A stretch of DNA of 64,000 nt from Streptomyces sp. MRC013 (GTDB lineage: Bacteria; Actinomycetota; Actinomycetes; Streptomycetales; Streptomycetaceae), in the NCBI RefSeq assembly GCF_023614235.1, contig NZ_CP094264.1, positions 2,046,001-2,110,000 of the forward strand, given 5' to 3'. Made by a program: the position numbers and the translations under genes. Shown piece after piece: positions 44,039 to 53,288 of the stretch (the stretch's first letter is position 1; every line of letters begins with the position of its first letter). The notes beneath the pieces are model-generated. The model did no database searches and was not told the origin of the DNA. It saw only the letters and a program-made list of their open reading frames with translations.

Positions 44039-44716
44039 TCAGTCCCTCCGGGAGCCACCGAGCTCTCCCTTCCAGCGGCGGTACAGCCGGTGCGGCACCC
44101 CTGCCGCGTCCAGCACCCGCCCGGCGACGAAGTCCACCAGGTCCTGGATGTGCGTCGCCCCCGCGTAGAACGCCGGAGAGGCGGGCAGCACCACGGCTCC
44201 CGCCTCGTCCAGCGCCACCAGCTGCTTGAGCGTCTGCCCGTTCAGCGGGGTCTCCCGCACGGCCACCACCAGCGGGCGGCGCTCCTTCAGCACCACGCTC
44301 GCCGACCTCTGCAGCAGGTCCTTCGACAGCCCCAGCGCCACCCCGGCCACACAGGCCGTGGACGCGGGCACGATCAGCATCCCCCTGGCCGGGTACGACC
44401 CCGACGAGGGCCCCGCGGCGAGGTCGCCCGCCGCCCAGTGGCGCACGTCCGCCCCGGCCACGTCCACGTCGAACGCCCGCGGCCCGCCGTCCGCGCCGCG
44501 CGACAGCCACTCCCCCAGGTCCTCGCGCCAGTGCGCGTCCCGGAAGGGGATCCCGGTCTCGTCCAGCAGCGTCAGCCGCGACGCGCGGGACACCACCAGG
44601 TCGACGGCCTCCCCCGCCGCGAGCAGGCCGCGCAGCACGGCCGCCGCGTAGGGCGTCCCCGACGCCCCGGACACCCCGACGATCCACGGACGACGCTGCT
44701 CCTCTGCCTGATCCAC
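44039..44716 (-). CDS. UbiX-type flavin prenyltransferase
   Basis: 225 residues, GTG at 44716. Makes prenylated FMN for the UbiD-type decarboxylase encoded upstream. Motifs: IVGVSGASGTPYAAAVLRGLL (phosphate/FMN site), VPASTACVAGVALGLSKDLLQRSA, LVVAVRETPLN, and PASPAFYAGATHIQDLVDFVAGRVLD. In the futalosine pathway this role has been assigned mqnM-type names. Same strand as the UbiA and UbiD genes, 107 bp behind UbiA. Confidence 0.92.
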   Translation of the reverse strand: MDQAEEQRRPWIVGVSGASGTPYAAAVLRGLLAAGEAVDLVVSRASRLTLLDETGIPFRDAHWREDLGEWLSRGADGGPRAFDVDVAGADVRHWAAGDLAAGPSSGSYPARGMLIVPASTACVAGVALGLSKDLLQRSASVVLKERRPLVVAVRETPLNGQTLKQLVALDEAGAVVLPASPAFYAGATHIQDLVDFVAGRVLDAAGVPHRLYRRWKGELGGSRRD

Positions 44717-44823
44717 GCCGACGAGCCTATCCGTCCGCCCCCGCGGGCCGCCGCGCGCGGGCCCGCCCGGCCCGGGGAGCGTCCACCGGCGGGCGCCGGG
44801 GCGCCCGGCGGCCCGGACGCCCC

Positions 44824-45744
44824 TCAGACGGTCAGGCCGCGCACCACGAGGTCGACGAGGGCGCAGCCGAACAGGGCGATGCCGATGAAGCCGTTGACCG
44901 TGAAGAACGCCCTGTTCAGGCGGGACAGGTCGCCGGGCCGCACGATCGAGTGCTCGTAGAGGAACGCGCCGCCGACGATCGCCAGCCCGGCCCAGAACCA
45001 CGCCCCCGCGCCGGTCAGCAGCGCGTACCAGGCCAGGAGCGCCATCGTCACCGCGTGGCAGCCCCGCGCCCCGTACAGCGCGGCCGGGACGCCGAAGCGG
45101 GCCGGTACCGACAGCACGCCGTGCGCCCGGTCGGCGCTCACGTCCTGGCACGCGAAGATCAGGTCGAAGCCGCCGATCCACACCCCGACGGCGAGGCCCA
45201 GCACCACGGCGTCCCACGACCACGCCCCGGTGACCGCGAGCCAGGCGCCGACCGGGCCGATGGCCTGCGCCAGGCCGAGGATCGCGTGCGGGAAGTTCGT
45301 GAACCGCTTGCCGTAGGGGTAGACGACCATCGGGACGACCGCGGCGGGGGCGAGCGCCAGGCACAGCGGGTTCAGCAGCGCCGCGGCGCCCAGGAAGACG
45401 GCGAGGGCGACGAGCGCCCCGGTCCACGCGGACCGCACGGACATCGCGCCGGTGACCAGCTCCCGGCCGGCCGTGCGCGGGTTCCGGGCGTCGATCCCCC
45501 GGTCGATGATCCGGTTGCACGCCATGGCGAAGGTGCGGAGCCCGACCATGGCGGCGGTGACCAGGAGCAGCGTCCCCCACGCGACCCTCCCGCCGTGCAG
45601 GGACATCGCCGTCAGGGAGGCGATGTAGGCGAAGGGCAGCGCGAAGACCGAGTGCTCGATCATCACCAGGCGCAGGAAGGCCTTCACCCCGCCGAGCGGC
45701 CCCCGGGCGGGGACCGGGCCCGCGACGCCGTCGGTGGTCGTCAT
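44824..45744 (-). CDS. UbiA-type prenyltransferase (menaquinone)
   Basis: 306 residues, ATG at 45744 overlapping the preceding stop (ATGA). Membrane aromatic prenyltransferase with about eight segments; the first Asp motif NRIIDRGIDARNPRT and the second DLIFACQDVSADR bind prenyl diphosphate. Expected to prenylate 1,4-dihydroxy-6-naphthoate, giving the membrane intermediate for UbiD decarboxylation and MenG methylation. Confidence 0.92.
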   Translation of the reverse strand: MTTTDGVAGPVPARGPLGGVKAFLRLVMIEHSVFALPFAYIASLTAMSLHGGRVAWGTLLLVTAAMVGLRTFAMACNRIIDRGIDARNPRTAGRELVTGAMSVRSAWTGALVALAVFLGAAALLNPLCLALAPAAVVPMVVYPYGKRFTNFPHAILGLAQAIGPVGAWLAVTGAWSWDAVVLGLAVGVWIGGFDLIFACQDVSADRAHGVLSVPARFGVPAALYGARGCHAVTMALLAWYALLTGAGAWFWAGLAIVGGAFLYEHSIVRPGDLSRLNRAFFTVNGFIGIALFGCALVDLVVRGLTV

Positions 45745-46235
45745 GAGGCGAGGCTCCCGAGGAACGCGTCGAGGTCGGCCAGCAGTTCGGCGGTGGGCAC
45801 CGGCCCCGTCTCCACGGTGCGCGGGAGCGAGACGCCGTCGTCGGGCGGGGTTACCCGGGCGGTGAAGGCGTACGCGGCGCCACCGGCCGGGCGGGCGTCC
45901 AGCCGCAGCACGGCCCCGCCGTCGACCGTGAACGGCCCGGGCGTGCCGCCGGGCGCCGACGCGGCGGCGAGTTCGGCGCGCAACCGCTCGGCGAAGCCGG
46001 CCGGTTCGGCGTCCCGCACGCCGGGCAGCTCGAACCCGTCGCCCTCGCCGCCGTCCTCGACCATGACCGCCCAGACGTCGCCGGGGCCCGCGAACTCCCC
46101 GGGGTCCACGCCCGCCCGCTCGGCGGCCAGCCGGACGCCCGGGTCGGCCGGGTCGAGCTCCGGGCGCACCAGCGCCACGTAGGAGGTGCCCGTCCCGATG
46201 AAGAGGGCCGGGCCGCCCACGGGTACGGGGCTCAC
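45741..46235 (-). CDS. hypothetical protein between UbiD and UbiA genes
   Basis: 164 residues, GTG at 46235 in a GTGA overlap with the UbiD stop; its own stop overlaps the UbiA start. Acidic, with GPALFIGTGTSYVALVRPELD and a C-terminal PTAELLADLDAFLGSLAS. No motif recognised. The tight coupling on both sides suggests a role tied to the decarboxylase/prenyltransferase step, for example an accessory subunit (inference only). Confidence 0.75.
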   Translation of the reverse strand: MSPVPVGGPALFIGTGTSYVALVRPELDPADPGVRLAAERAGVDPGEFAGPGDVWAVMVEDGGEGDGFELPGVRDAEPAGFAERLRAELAAASAPGGTPGPFTVDGGAVLRLDARPAGGAAYAFTARVTPPDDGVSLPRTVETGPVPTAELLADLDAFLGSLAS

Positions 46236-47683
46236 AGGCCGTACTCCTTCCAGCGCCGCGTCACCTTCGCGGCGACCGCCGGGTCGGACCGGATCATCTC
46301 GGGCCAGCCGCCGTCCCGCACGTAGCCCTCCTCGGGCCACTTGCGGGTGGCGTCGACGCCTGCCTTGCCGCCCCAGAACTTCTGGTACGAGGAGTGGTCG
46401 AGGTGGTCCACGGGGCCCTCGACGACGGTGAGGTCGCGGGAGTAGTCGACGTTCCCCAGCGCGCGCCAGGAGACCTCGTGCAGGTCGTGCACGTCGCAGT
46501 CGGAGTCGACGACCACGATGAGCTTGGTCAGCGACATCATGTGCGCGCCCCACACGGCGTGCATGACCTTCTGGGCGTGCTTCGGGTACTTCTTGTCGAT
46601 CGAGACGATCGCGCAGTTGTGGAAGCCGCCCGACTCCGGCAGGTGGTAGTCGACGATGTCCGGGACGATGATCTTGAGGAGGGGCAGGAAGAAGCGCTCC
46701 GTCGCCCGGCCCAGCGGCCCGTCCTCGGTCGGCGGGCGGCCGACGACGATCGACTGGAGCAGGGGGCGGCGGCGCATCGTGACGCAGTCGACGGTGAGCG
46801 CCGGGAACTCCTCCTGCGGCGTGTAGAAGCCCGTGTGGTCGCCGAACGGGCCCTCCGGCAGCGTCCTGCCCGGCTCCAGCCAGCCCTCCAGGACCACCTC
46901 GGCGTTGGCCGGGACCTGGAGCGGGACGGTCCTGCAGTCGACCATCTCCACGCGCTTGCCCTGGAGGAAGCCGGCGAACAGGTACTCGTCGATGTCCTCG
47001 GGCAGCGGCGCGGTCGACGCGTACGTCACGGCGGGCGAGGTGCCGAAGGCGATGGCGACGGGCAGGCGCTCGCCGCGGCGGGCGGCGACCTGGTAGTGGT
47101 TGCGGCTGTCCTTGTGGATCTGCCAGTGCATGCCGATGGTGCGGCGGTCGTGGCGCTGGAGGCGGTAGAGGCCGAGGTTGCGGACGCCGGTCTCGGGGTG
47201 CTTGGTGTGGGTCAGGCCCAGGTTGAAGAACGAGCCGCCGTCCTTCGGCCAGGTGAACAGCGCGGGCAGCGCGTCGAGGTCCACGTCGTCGCCGCGCAGG
47301 ACGACCTCCTGCACCGGGGCGTCCTTGACCTTGCGCGGCGGCACGTGGGCCATGGCGCCGAGCTTCCCGAACGCCTCCCGCACGCCGACGAACCCGCTCG
47401 GCACCTCGGGCCTGAGCAGACCGCCGATCCGGTCGCCGATCTCCCCGTACGAGGAGAGGCCGAGGGCCTTGAGGAGGCGGCGGTCGGTGCCGTAGACGTT
47501 CATCGCCAGGGGCATCGAGGAGCCCTTGACGTTCTCGAACAGCAGCGCCGGCCCGCCGGCCTTTTGGACCCGGTCGACGATCTCCCCGACCTCCAGGTGC
47601 GGGTCCACTTCGGCCCTGATGCGCTTGAGGTCGCCTTCTCGCTCCAGTGCCCGGAGCAGCGAGCGCAGATCGTCGTAAGCCAT
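46232..47683 (-). CDS. UbiD-family decarboxylase (menaquinone)
   Basis: 483 residues, ATG at 47683. Prenyl-FMN-dependent decarboxylase of the 3-octaprenyl-4-hydroxybenzoate carboxy-lyase family. Blocks: MAYDDLRSLLRALEREGDLKRI, HWQIHKDSRNHYQVA (Mn/prFMN phosphate site), EGPFGDHTGFYTP (catalytic Glu region), and VVDSDCDVHD. First gene of UbiD-hypothetical-UbiA, and it depends on the UbiX product made nearby. Removes the carboxyl group of prenylated dihydroxynaphthoate in the futalosine route. Confidence 0.93.
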   Translation of the reverse strand: MAYDDLRSLLRALEREGDLKRIRAEVDPHLEVGEIVDRVQKAGGPALLFENVKGSSMPLAMNVYGTDRRLLKALGLSSYGEIGDRIGGLLRPEVPSGFVGVREAFGKLGAMAHVPPRKVKDAPVQEVVLRGDDVDLDALPALFTWPKDGGSFFNLGLTHTKHPETGVRNLGLYRLQRHDRRTIGMHWQIHKDSRNHYQVAARRGERLPVAIAFGTSPAVTYASTAPLPEDIDEYLFAGFLQGKRVEMVDCRTVPLQVPANAEVVLEGWLEPGRTLPEGPFGDHTGFYTPQEEFPALTVDCVTMRRRPLLQSIVVGRPPTEDGPLGRATERFFLPLLKIIVPDIVDYHLPESGGFHNCAIVSIDKKYPKHAQKVMHAVWGAHMMSLTKLIVVVDSDCDVHDLHEVSWRALGNVDYSRDLTVVEGPVDHLDHSSYQKFWGGKAGVDATRKWPEEGYVRDGGWPEMIRSDPAVAAKVTRRWKEYGL

Positions 47684-47886
47684 GGTGTCCAGTATCCCGG
47701 AGCCCTCCTCCGCCCCGCGCCCGGCCCCGGCCCGGCGTCCCCGGGCCGGGGCCGGTGGCCGGGGAGGCCGGGGAAGCGGAGGCCGGGGGCGCGTACGGCA
47801 GGGGGTCCGGGGCGACCCGATACCCTGGAGGCGTCACCGGGATCCGCCGCGTGCGGCCCGCCAGCGGAATCAGGGGGCTGTCCCAC

Positions 47887-48297
47887 ATGCTCAGGGCGCT
47901 GATGTACATCCTGCCGATCGCGCTGACGATCTACGCGTTCATCGACTGCCTGAACACCCCCGAGGACGAGGTCGAGCACCTGCCGAAGGTGGCGTGGGTC
48001 TTCATCATCCTGCTGTTCTGGGTCGTCGGCCCCGTCGTCTGGATCGCCGCGGGCAGGACGCGCCGCGCCCCGGCCGGCGACCGCGCGCCCGGCGAGCGGC
48101 AGCGCGGCCGCCGCGGGTGGGTGGCCCCCGACGACAATCCCGAGTTCCTGAAGTCCCTCCGCGAGGGGAACGCCGAGGACCAGTCCCTCCTCGAGGGCTG
48201 GGAGGCCGACCTCCGCCGCCGCGAGGAGGAGTTGAGGCGCCGCGAGCAGGGCGACGGCGGCAAGGGCAGGGGCGACGAGGACCCCGGGCGGCACTGA
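47887..48297 (+). CDS. PLD nuclease N-terminal-type membrane protein
   Basis: 136 residues, ATG at 47887. Two membrane segments (MYILPIALTIYAFIDCLNT and WVFIILLFWVVGPVVWIAAGR) form a PLDc_N domain, followed by a charged cytoplasmic tail with coiled coil (EADLRRREEELRRREQ). Small PLDc_N proteins without catalytic domain are common in actinobacteria; function unknown. Divergent from the UbiD gene. Confidence 0.85.
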   Translation: MLRALMYILPIALTIYAFIDCLNTPEDEVEHLPKVAWVFIILLFWVVGPVVWIAAGRTRRAPAGDRAPGERQRGRRGWVAPDDNPEFLKSLREGNAEDQSLLEGWEADLRRREEELRRREQGDGGKGRGDEDPGRH

Positions 48298-48427
48298 CGT
48301 CACGGGGGCGAACCGGTGGGGCACCGGTTCGGAAACTCCCGGCGACATCCCGAACACCCGTGGCTATCCTGCACGTGAAGCCGCGGTGGGACGCTTTCCG
48401 CCGCGCTGACGCTGCGGGGGGTGGCGG

Positions 48428-50557
48428 ATGGACAGGGAGCTGTACGGCCGTGAGGCGGTCCTGGCCCCGTCCGGCCTCGTCGCGCGCCTGACCGGCCTCA
48501 CCCCGTACGACTTCGCGGGCGTCCGCCCCGAGCACGGCGACGACCCGCCCGTCACCGTCTTCACCGGCGGCCGCGGCATGGGCAAGACCGCGCTGCTCAA
48601 GCAGATCCGCAACGCCTATCGCCGCGGCACCCCGCTCGCCCTCCTCGACTGCGCGCGCGTGGAGGAGCCCGCCGAGCACGGCCCCGGCTGGACGCCGGTC
48701 ACCGGCGCCCTCGCCGAGCTGGCCGTGCAGCTGTCGCCGCGCGTGCTGTCGGCGAGACCCGTGCGGTTCCCGCGCCTCGCGCTGGGCCTCGCCGCCGCCG
48801 CCAGCATCGGCTGGTCGCAGGAGGACGACGAGCGCGCCCGCCGCGACCTCCAGCGCCTCGGCCCGGTCTTGTCGACCGTCGACGAGTCGCGCGGCACGGC
48901 CGCCGCCTGGGTCGGCAAGGTCCTCGCCAAGCTCGCCGCCACGGTCGCGGACGGCGCCGCGCCGTTGGCCGGGATCCTCGCGGAGGCGACGGTGGAGAGC
49001 CTCCTGGAGGAGGTGTTCGGCCGCTACCAGCGCCGCTCGGAGAGCTGGTACGGCGCCTACCGCGGCGCCGGCGGGAACGGCAGGCTGGGCCTGCGCCGGC
49101 TCGCCGCGGACTTCTCGCAGGGTGGCGCCCGCCGCGCCGACGCCGAGGGCTTCCTCGTCGGCACCCTCGTCGAGGACCTGTGCCGGGCGTACGTCGGCCC
49201 GACCCGGCGCGGCACGCGGCGCGGCCGCCCGGTGGTGCTGCTGGACAACGCCCACCTGCCGCTCGGCCGCCGCCTCCTCGAACCGGTCCTCCGGGACCGC
49301 GCCGACGGCCGCCGCGACCGGGTCGTCCTCGTCGCGGCCTCCCGCGACCGGGACCACGAGGGGCTGCGCCGCGCGACCCGGCTGCGGCTGCCGGAGGTCG
49401 CGCACCGGGCGCCCTGCCCGCGCGGCGCGGACATCACGTCGGGTGTCCTCGCCGTGGAGCTGACGCCGCTGAGCACCGCGCAGACGCGGAGCCTGTTCGA
49501 CCGGTACGACCCGGACGGCCGCACTCCCCCCGAACTGCCCGGCGGGGTGCACCGGCTGACCGGCGGGCGGCCGGCGGGCGTGGCGCTGCTGGGGCGGGCC
49601 GCGGGCCAGGTGCCCGCGGAGGCGCGGGGCGCCCTCACGCCGGGCGCCCTGCTGGACCTGGCGATCGAGGTGCGGGAGGACTCCCCGGCCGTGCCGGTCG
49701 CCGCGACGCTGCTGGACGAGCTGCTGCCGGGGCTGCGCCCCGAGGAGACGGCCGCGCTGACCGTGCTGGCGGCGGCGCACGACGAGGACTCGGCGCGGGC
49801 GCTGGCCCGCACCCGGCTGCGGGCCGCCTCCGTCGACGGCGACGTGGTGCTGCGGCTGCGGGACGCGCTGCGGGCGGACGGCTGGCCGGCCGGGACGGCG
49901 GGGCCCGGCGGGGCGGAGGCGGGCGGGGCCGGGGGGACGGGCGCCGCGCCCTCCCACTTCGTCGCCGATCCGCTGCTGCGCGCCCTCCTCCTGCACCGGC
50001 TCCGCTTCCACGACGGCGACGCCCCCGCGCACGCGGCGTGGCGGGCCGTCCACGAGACGCTGCTCGCCCACCACGGCCCGCGCCCCACCCCGTACCGGCT
50101 GCGCCAGGAGCTGGCGCTGGGACGCGCGGACGGCGCGGTGACCGCGCTGCGGGAGTGGTTCGGGGACCCGGACGCGGGCGGCTGGCTGGACCGGCTGCTG
50201 TTCGTCGCGTCCGCGCCGTACCCGCGCGTCCCGCACCGCACCGGCCCCGACCCGCGCCGCGCGGTGGCGCTCGGGCGGGATCCGGGTGCGGTCGGGGAGC
50301 TGGCCGGGCTCGACGAGGCCACGACGGCCCTGCACCAGTCGGTGCGGCGGCTGCTGCACGCGGTGTGGCTGCTCACCGACCCGCTGGCGCTGCCCGACGA
50401 GGACGTGGTCGAGCGGATGGCGCACGAGCTGCGCCAGCTGTCCGGCCGCCACCTGACCGGCAGCCTTCCGCTCTGGGACGCGGCCACCCACTGGCCGAGG
50501 GACATCCGCGCCCGGCGCACGCCGACGTCGCCGCCGGGCAACGAGGACGGAGCCTGA
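48428..50557 (+). CDS. large P-loop (STAND/AAA-like) NTPase
   Basis: 709 residues, ATG at 48428. Walker A GGRGMGKT at 47-54 (VTVFTGGRGMGKTALLKQI), Walker B-like RPVVLLDNAHLPL, sensor-like RVVLVAASRDRDHEGL, and an Arg-rich helical C-terminus of about 350 residues without visible repeats. It ends 5 nt before a membrane-anchored binding-protein gene, so the two form an operon. It resembles ATP-regulated signal NTPases. Role unknown. Confidence 0.8.
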   Translation: MDRELYGREAVLAPSGLVARLTGLTPYDFAGVRPEHGDDPPVTVFTGGRGMGKTALLKQIRNAYRRGTPLALLDCARVEEPAEHGPGWTPVTGALAELAVQLSPRVLSARPVRFPRLALGLAAAASIGWSQEDDERARRDLQRLGPVLSTVDESRGTAAAWVGKVLAKLAATVADGAAPLAGILAEATVESLLEEVFGRYQRRSESWYGAYRGAGGNGRLGLRRLAADFSQGGARRADAEGFLVGTLVEDLCRAYVGPTRRGTRRGRPVVLLDNAHLPLGRRLLEPVLRDRADGRRDRVVLVAASRDRDHEGLRRATRLRLPEVAHRAPCPRGADITSGVLAVELTPLSTAQTRSLFDRYDPDGRTPPELPGGVHRLTGGRPAGVALLGRAAGQVPAEARGALTPGALLDLAIEVREDSPAVPVAATLLDELLPGLRPEETAALTVLAAAHDEDSARALARTRLRAASVDGDVVLRLRDALRADGWPAGTAGPGGAEAGGAGGTGAAPSHFVADPLLRALLLHRLRFHDGDAPAHAAWRAVHETLLAHHGPRPTPYRLRQELALGRADGAVTALREWFGDPDAGGWLDRLLFVASAPYPRVPHRTGPDPRRAVALGRDPGAVGELAGLDEATTALHQSVRRLLHAVWLLTDPLALPDEDVVERMAHELRQLSGRHLTGSLPLWDAATHWPRDIRARRTPTSPPGNEDGA

Positions 50558-50562
50558 CGAGC

Positions 50563-52113
50563 ATGGAGAACCCCTTCCGGTACCGCGTCTTCTACACCGT
50601 CCGCCAGAAACTGGTCACCGGCGCGGTGGTCCTCGCCCTGCTCGTCTGGGGCACCGTCGCCGTGGTGCAGCGCCTCGCCGTGCCCGAGGACCGGTCGTGC
50701 GCACCGGGCGTGGCCCGGCCGGCGGGCAGCGACGAGTGCGTCGGTGTCGCCGTCGCCGGGGACGGCTACGACTTCGGCCAGTCGCAGCTCACGCAGGTCG
50801 CGGCCGCCATCGGCCGGGAGAACGCCACGCTGGGGGAGGGCCGGTACGCCACGGTCGCCCTGCTGCTGCCCCTGACGTCGACGAGCCCGGGGCTCCGCGA
50901 GAAGGTGCTCAACGAACTGCAGGGCGCGTTCGCGCAGCAGTACCGGGCCAACCGGCAGAACAACGAGACCCCGAAGGTACGGCTCGTCCTCGCCAACACC
51001 GGCAAGGACAACGTCCACTGGAGGGCCGCCGTCGACCGGCTGAAGGCCATGACGGGCGCCCCGCACCGGCTGCGGGCCGTCTCCGGCATCGCGACCAGCA
51101 GCAGCGCCGTGCAGGACGCGGTGGCGGAGCTGACCCGCGCGGGCGTCGCCGTCGTGGGCACTACGATCACCGCGGACGACATCGCCAACGGGCCCGGCGG
51201 CCACCGCTTCCCCGGCCTCGCCCGGGTCTCCCCCACCAACGGCGACGAGGCGCGCGCCCTCGCCCACTTCGGCCGGGTGGACGCGGAGAAGGCGCTGATC
51301 GTCCACGACACGCGGACCGGCGACCACTACACGGAGACCCTGAGGAGCGCGTTCTCCGACCTGCTGGCCCGCTCCCCGTACGAGCCGCAGCTGTTCACTT
51401 CCCCCGAGGACCCGAACGACGAGGGGACGACCGCCAACACGTTCCGGCAGATCACGCACCTGGTGTGCCACGCACGCGCGGAGACGGTGTTCTTCGCCGG
51501 ACGGCACGTACAACTGCGGCAGTTCATCAACGCGCTGGGGGCGCGCGGCTGCAGGGAGCGCCGGCTCACGGTGCTGACCGGCGACGAGGGCTCGTACCTG
51601 GGCGCGGACCCCCAGCTGAACCGGGCGGCGCTGGACACGGGGCTGACGGTCCGCTACGCGGCACTGGCCCACCCGGACGCCTGGCGGGCGCGGCCCGGCT
51701 ACCGGCCGCCGCGGACGGGCGGATCGGCGGCGGCGTATGGGGAGTTCGTCCGGACGCTCGGCGAGGTGGCGAAGGCGCCGGTGGGGCCGATCGGGCGGAC
51801 CACGCTCGTGGACGGGCAGACGATCATCGCGTACGACGCGATGGCGACGGCCGTGCGGGCCGTCCGGGAGGCGACGCCCGCGGGCGCCGACGTCCCGCCG
51901 GTCGAGGACGTGGGGCGGCAGTGGCCGCAGGTGAAGGGTTCGCTGAAGGTGGAGGGCGCGAGCGGCTGGATCTGCCTGGACAACCACGGAAACCCGTACG
52001 ACAAGGCGGTCCCGGTGGTGGAGCTGACGCGGGAGGCGCCGCGGTTCGTGGCCATGGCGTGGCCGGAGGGCGAGCCGCCGGCCGCGGACTGCCTCCCGCC
52101 GCGGCGCCGGTGA
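50563..52113 (+). CDS. membrane-anchored periplasmic-binding-protein-like receptor
   Basis: 516 residues, ATG at 50563. An N-terminal membrane anchor (LVTGAVVLALLVWGTVAVVQ) is followed by a type-1 periplasmic-binding fold: YATVALLLPLTSTSPGLREKVLNELQGAF, VRLVLANTGKDNVHW, GVAVVGTTITADDI, ALIVHDTRTGDHYTE, and ETVFFAGRHVQLRQFI, as in branched-chain amino-acid binding proteins. No ABC permease genes nearby. Coupled to the NTPase upstream, suggesting ligand sensing across the membrane (inference). Confidence 0.8.
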   Translation: MENPFRYRVFYTVRQKLVTGAVVLALLVWGTVAVVQRLAVPEDRSCAPGVARPAGSDECVGVAVAGDGYDFGQSQLTQVAAAIGRENATLGEGRYATVALLLPLTSTSPGLREKVLNELQGAFAQQYRANRQNNETPKVRLVLANTGKDNVHWRAAVDRLKAMTGAPHRLRAVSGIATSSSAVQDAVAELTRAGVAVVGTTITADDIANGPGGHRFPGLARVSPTNGDEARALAHFGRVDAEKALIVHDTRTGDHYTETLRSAFSDLLARSPYEPQLFTSPEDPNDEGTTANTFRQITHLVCHARAETVFFAGRHVQLRQFINALGARGCRERRLTVLTGDEGSYLGADPQLNRAALDTGLTVRYAALAHPDAWRARPGYRPPRTGGSAAAYGEFVRTLGEVAKAPVGPIGRTTLVDGQTIIAYDAMATAVRAVREATPAGADVPPVEDVGRQWPQVKGSLKVEGASGWICLDNHGNPYDKAVPVVELTREAPRFVAMAWPEGEPPAADCLPPRRR

Positions 52114-52117
52114 CCTC

Positions 52118-52153
52118 GGGTCCCGGCCGCGGCGGTGGCGCCGGCCGGGACCC
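52118..52153. terminator. hairpin terminator between convergent genes
   Basis: GGGTCCCGGCCG pairs perfectly with CGGCCGGGACCC, 12-nt loop, 4 nt after the binding-protein stop and 55 nt beyond the ccsB stop on the other strand. May work both ways. Confidence 0.7.
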
Positions 52154-52207
52154 GCGGACCGACCCGTTCGGCCCCGGCGGGCCGGCCGCGCTACCGCCGC
52201 GGAGGGG

Positions 52208-53288
52208 TCACTCGACGCCCGCGTAGGAGTGCAGGCTGTTCACGAAGAGGTTCACGCCGTAGTAGTTGAACAGCCAGCAGGCGAAGGCGGCCAGCGCGAT
52301 GTACGACGCCTTGCGGCCCTTCCAGCCGGCCGTCGCGCGGGCGTGCAGGTACGCGGCGTAGGCGACCCAGGTGATGAAGGACCAGACCTCCTTGGCGTCC
52401 CAGCCCCAGTAGCGGCCCCACGCGTCGCCGGCCCAGATGGCGCCCGCGATGATCGTGAACGTCCACAACGGGAAGACGGCGGCGTTGACGCGGTACGCGA
52501 GCTTGTCGAACGTCGCGGCGGCGGGCAGCCGCTCCATGACCGACCGGGTGAACGCGCCCGGCTTGCCGCCGCGCGCCACCTTGGCCTCGTACCCGTCGCG
52601 CAGCAGGTACAGCAGCGTGGTCACGGCGCCGATGTAGAAGACCGCGCCGCAGAAGATCGCGGTGGAGACGTGGATCCACAACCAGTACGAGTCGAGGGCG
52701 GGGACGAGCTGGTCGCTCTCGGTGTAGAGCCAGGTGGTGGCGAGGCCCAGGTCGAGCAGGACGGTGGTGACCAGGGGCAGGCCGAGCCAGCGGACGTTCC
52801 TCCCGGCGAGGAGGAGGGCGAGGTAGGTGCCGGTCGCGACGGTGGAGAACGTCAGCGAGAACTCGTACATGTTGCCCCACGGCGCCCGCCCCACGGACAT
52901 GGCGCGGGAGACGACGCCCCCGGCCTCCAGCAGGAACGCCAGCGTGGTGAGCGACACGGCGATGCGCCCGTACAGGTCGCCCTTCTCGTCCCCGGCGGCC
53001 GCGCCGGGGCCGTCCGGGACCTCTCCGCGCCCCGGCGGCGCCGCGCGTGACGACCGCGGGCCTGTCCAGCACGGCGGTGGCGCCGGCCTGCTCGCCGCGC
53101 ACCCGGACGGCGGGCGCGGCGACGGCGGGGGCGGTGAGGGCGGCGGCCGTGCGGCCGACCTTGCTGCGGCTGCCGAGCACCCACTCGGCGATGTGCGCGA
53201 GGAACGCCAGGGTGTACACGGCCATGGCCGAGTAGACGAGGACGTTGCTGATGTGCGCCAGGTTCTCGTTGGCGGCGGCGATGGTCAC
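52208..53288 (-). pseudogene. ccsB: cytochrome c biogenesis protein CcsB, 1-nt frameshift
   Basis: The GTG at 53288 overlaps the resB stop. The N-terminus has the first membrane segment (SNVLVYSAMAVYTLAFLAHIAEW); after VVTRGAAG the frame breaks at the C4 run 53030-53033, and with one base fewer it continues as GDEKGDLYGRIAVSLTTLAFLLEAGG. The C-terminal part is intact, with WGNMYEFSLTF, the heme-handling WGWDAKEVWSFITWVAYAAYLHAR and NYYGVNLFVNSLHSY. System II heme-attachment subunit. Loss would remove cytochrome c, so an error in the sequence is suspected. Confidence 0.85.

Noticed and set aside
49057..51987. 976-codon open frame on the minus strand
   Set aside because: Shadow of the NTPase and binding-protein genes; no protein-like features.
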